NCBI GenBank assembly: GCA_946497905.1
Contig: CAMMMI010000100.1
Location: forward strand, 1 to 5,357
From: an uncultured Clostridium sp.
GTDB lineage: Bacteria > Bacillota > Clostridia > TANB77 > CAG-508
Direction: 5' to 3'
DNA length: 5,357 nucleotides
Under the pieces are notes generated by a model. The model was not told where the DNA came from. It made no database searches and saw only the letters and a program-made list of their open reading frames with translations. Shown here one piece after another: positions 5,265 through 5,357 of this stretch. Each line of letters begins with the position of its first letter. Position 1 is the stretch's first letter. The position numbers and the translations under genes are program-made.

Positions 5265-5357
5265 AATAGCGGGCTTTTTTAAACATTTTCTCTGTTTATG
5301 ATATTTCAAAGCCCGCGTCATTGTTCGTGCGCCAAATTTTACTTTAGTAAAATTTGT
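5261..5357 (+). repeat. Structured two-helix element, copy B (candidate ncRNA or DNA hairpin repeat), cut by window end
   Basis: Helix 1 pairs GAACAAT (5261-5267) with ATTGTTC (5320-5326). A 9-bp helix follows, GCGGGCTTT (5269-5277) with AAAGCCCGC (5308-5316), with A5268 opposite GTC (5317-5319). Inside, TAAACA (5280-5285) pairs with TGTTTA (5293-5298). After one base comes TGCGCC (5328-5333), then a hairpin, CAAATTTTACT (5333-5343) with AGTAAAATTTG (5346-5356). Order, helix lengths, the 3-base bulge and the motifs GAACAA, GTTC and TGCGCC match copy A at 36-138. Eight of nine pairs in the middle helix differ but remain paired. It has the same orientation as copy A. The closing strand of helix 2 should lie just beyond the window. 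The family is not recognised. Confidence 0.6.

Noticed and set aside
36..5333. End elements as integron attC sites (AAC...GTT arms, bulged stem, bracketing genes)
   Set aside because: The 7-base ends do not fit RYYYAAC and GTTRRRY (GTTCTGC and GTTCGTG instead), no integrase is visible, and the two genes between them are divergent full-size genes with their own signals.
1..5357. CRISPR array, tRNA, rRNA or insertion sequence
   Set aside because: There are no regularly spaced direct repeats, no tRNA-like or rRNA-like segments, and no transposase-like protein in any frame examined.

Overview
The window is AT-rich, with Shine-Dalgarno starts and short AT-rich intergenic hairpins. It encodes a Gram-positive surface protein with a C-terminal anchor and a clostridial-type D,D-carboxypeptidase. 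This suggests a low-GC Firmicute, most likely an uncultured gut-type member of Clostridia. That placement rests on style and protein families, not on a phylogenetic marker.

Layout: (1) Positions 1-217 hold no gene. They contain a perfect 16-bp hairpin (1-37), a two-helix structured element (copy A, 36-138) and the terminator-like hairpin of the first gene (171-205). (2) Positions 218-3469, minus strand, encode a 1083-residue secreted, cell-wall-anchored adhesin. It has a signal peptide, a thioester (TQXA-type) domain, a beta-rich domain, three DUF11/Cna-like stalk domains with putative Lys-Asn isopeptide bonds, and an atypical SVETG + TM + KK C-terminal signal. (3) Positions 3470-3931 are a 462-base divergent intergenic region. 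It holds a good minus-strand promoter, a roughly 177-nt leader with possible folding, a 10-bp inverted repeat with a 38-nt loop, and a weak promoter for the second gene. (4) Positions 3932-5203, plus strand, encode a secreted S11-family D-alanyl-D-alanine carboxypeptidase (DacF-like) with all three active-site motifs. (5) Positions 5204-5357 hold its terminator-like hairpin and a second copy (B) of the structured element, cut by the window end.

Both proteins act outside the cytoplasmic membrane, at the wall. The carboxypeptidase trims pentapeptide stems in peptidoglycan. The adhesin is probably attached to the wall by a sortase and may bind its target covalently through its thioester. They are divergently transcribed, so shared control is possible but not shown.

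The least explained signal is the pair of elements at the window ends. They share short sequence blocks (GAACAA near the 5' end, GTTC then TGCGCC in the middle) and the same order of helices. The 9-bp middle helix differs at 8 of 9 base pairs, yet pairing is kept in both. That is what a functional fold would leave, whether a small RNA or a DNA-level hairpin repeat. Both copies point the same way although the adjacent genes do not.
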